Shown here: in pieces, positions 62,933 to 64,000 of the stretch
How positions within the stretch are numbered: the first letter of the stretch is position 1
How the letters are laid out: each line of letters starts with the position of its first letter
Position numbers and translations under genes: made by a program
The notes under the pieces: generated by a model
The model's input: the letters and a program-made list of their open reading frames with translations, nothing else
What the model was told of the DNA's origin: nothing
Database searches by the model: none
Assembly (NCBI RefSeq): GCF_022008395.1
Contig: NZ_JAIRBB010000001.1
Location: forward strand, 558,001-622,000
Length of the DNA stretch: 64,000 nucleotides
Direction: 5' to 3'
Source: Aequorivita xiaoshiensis
Lineage (GTDB): Bacteria > Bacteroidota > Bacteroidia > Flavobacteriales > Flavobacteriaceae

Positions 62933-63949
62933 ATGAAAATTATTGTACCAATGGCAGGTCGCGGAAGCCGCCTTCGCCCACACACTTTAACAGTTCCAAA
63001 ACCATTAATTCCCGTAGCCGGAAAACCAATTGTACACCGTTTGGTTGAAGATATCGCTGGAGTTTTAAATGAAAAAATAGACGAAATTGCATTTATCCTT
63101 GGTGATCCTGCGTTTTTTGGTGATGATGTTATTGCCGAACTTGAAACACTTGCAAAAGGTTTAGGAGCAAAGCCAACTATTTACAGGCAGCTAGATCCTA
63201 AAGGAACTGGTCATGCAATTATGTGTGCTAAAGACTCATTAAATGGTCCAGCGGTAATCGCTTATGCAGATACTCTAATTCGCGCAGATTTCGACCTAGA
63301 TAAAGATGCAGATGCTGTAATTTGGACTAAAAGAGTAGAAAATCCAGAAGCATACGGAGTGGTTAACTTGAATGAGAAAAACGAAATTGTTGAGTTGGTT
63401 GAAAAACCAAAAGAATTCGTAGGCGACCAAGCTGTGATTGGAATCTATTACTTTAAGGACGTGGCCCTACTTAAAAATGAGTTGCAGTTTGTATTAGATA
63501 ACAACATTATAAACGGAGGTGAATATCAAATTAATGACGGAATTAAACGAATGATGTCGTCGGGAAAAATATTCAAAACCGGAACCGTAGATGAGTGGAT
63601 GGACTGTGGTAATAAAGAAGTAACAGTAGAAACCAATCAAAGAATGTTAGGTTTTCTTGCAGCTGCAAATCAGCAATTAATTTCACAAAATATTACTACT
63701 GAAAATTCTAATATAATCGAGCCTTGCTTTATTGGGGAAGGGGTGGTTTTAAAAAATAGTACTGTAGGTCCGTTTGTGTCTATTGGTAAAGGAACGGTAG
63801 TTGAGGATAGCACAGTGAAAAATACTATAATTCAGACAAATTCTAAGATTAGAAACGCTAATCTTGACAATGCAATGATTGGTAACTACGCTACATTTGA
63901 TGGTAAATTTACCAATGTGAGTATTGGAGATTATTCTGAATTGAAATAG
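62933..63949 (+). CDS. Sugar-phosphate nucleotidyltransferase
   Basis: 338 residues. The N-terminal nucleotidyltransferase domain carries the signature MAGRGSRLRPHTLTVPKPLI and the metal-binding DEWMDCGN region; the C-terminal 70 residues form left-handed beta-helix repeats (IGEGVVLKNSTVGPFVSIGK and on). It makes a nucleotide sugar from a sugar-1-phosphate; glucose-1-P thymidylyl or uridylyl transfer are likely but undecided. It is downstream of dut and flippase genes and ends in a terminator. Confidence 0.88.
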   Translation: MKIIVPMAGRGSRLRPHTLTVPKPLIPVAGKPIVHRLVEDIAGVLNEKIDEIAFILGDPAFFGDDVIAELETLAKGLGAKPTIYRQLDPKGTGHAIMCAKDSLNGPAVIAYADTLIRADFDLDKDADAVIWTKRVENPEAYGVVNLNEKNEIVELVEKPKEFVGDQAVIGIYYFKDVALLKNELQFVLDNNIINGGEYQINDGIKRMMSSGKIFKTGTVDEWMDCGNKEVTVETNQRMLGFLAAANQQLISQNITTENSNIIEPCFIGEGVVLKNSTVGPFVSIGKGTVVEDSTVKNTIIQTNSKIRNANLDNAMIGNYATFDGKFTNVSIGDYSELK

Positions 63950-63958
63950 CATACAAAT

Positions 63959-63983
63959 GTCCCCTCGAACGGAATCGAGGGGA
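63959..63983 (+). terminator. Terminator of the nucleotidyltransferase gene
   Basis: GTCCCCTCG and CGAGGGGAC form a perfect 9-bp stem with a 7-nt loop, 9 nt after the stop, followed by a TTTAAT end. Confidence 0.82.
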
Positions 63984-64000
63984 CTTTAATACTTAAATTT

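Overview
The window is AT-rich chromosomal DNA from a member of the Flavobacteriia (Bacteroidota), most probably a marine-type Flavobacteriaceae; I do not assign a genus. The evidence is the set of clade-typical genes: a SprE/PorW-type T9SS lipoprotein, proteins with T9SS type A sorting tails, DUF6341, DUF6427, DUF4254, DUF4286 and DUF3109 proteins, and an F1Fo operon without atpD/atpC. Promoters fit the Bacteroidota -7 box TAnnTTTG, and Shine-Dalgarno sites are weak.

Layout. 1-3.3 kb is the edge of a surface-polysaccharide locus (sugar transferase, GT4 glycosyltransferase, PaaK/CapK-like adenylating enzyme). 3.4-8.0 kb holds purD, two clade-specific membrane proteins, a structured RNA that resembles 6S RNA, a DUF4254 protein and a heptosyltransferase-like GT9. 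8.0-9.7 kb is an accessory pocket: a lipoprotein gene knocked out of frame at a (TC)6 tract, a coupled lipoprotein, and the ruins of a DUF4160/DUF2442 pair. 9.7-13.5 kb has a PaaE-like reductase and the SprE/PorW homologue. 13.5-20.3 kb is bactofilin plus the atpZ-B-E-F-H-A-G operon, with a decayed four-helix-bundle (S23-like) gene, bracketed by inverted heptamer arrays, lodged between atpA and atpG.

20.4-27.7 kb is metabolism: a 2-hydroxyacid dehydrogenase, a VOC protein, a two-domain acyltransferase that looks like the ornithine-lipid synthase OlsF, aspartate kinase, a GNAT protein, class I fructose-1,6-bisphosphatase and a TerB-like protein. 27.9-33.8 kb is a complete four-gene ligase-associated DNA repair cassette (MBL exonuclease, ATP-dependent ligase, Lhr-like helicase, PdeM phosphoesterase). 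33.8-38.4 kb has a TspO-like protein, a secreted M4 metalloprotease and a lipoprotein with two copies of an NPPHGQPGH motif.

38.5-47.9 kb is largely minus-strand housekeeping (exonuclease, serS, HTTM protein, ribF, pth, rplY, prs, lipB, lipA) with one tRNA-Leu(CAA) on the plus strand. 48.2-55.2 kb has a T9SS-sorted GLUG protein, HupE-like protein, dCMP deaminase, S41 protease, MarC, a DUF3109 protein and a lipoprotein. 55.5-64 kb has a TPR protein, DUF4286, rsmA, mgtE, a thioesterase, a Wzx-like flippase, a lipoprotein, dut and a sugar-phosphate nucleotidyltransferase.

Most of the window is ordinary core genome. The observations most worth a second look are the possible phase-variable lipoprotein switch (8.2 kb), the decayed repeat-bracketed insertion inside the ATP synthase operon (18.9-19.4 kb), and the candidate structured RNA at 6.1 kb. 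No CRISPR array, rRNA or intact insertion sequence was seen.
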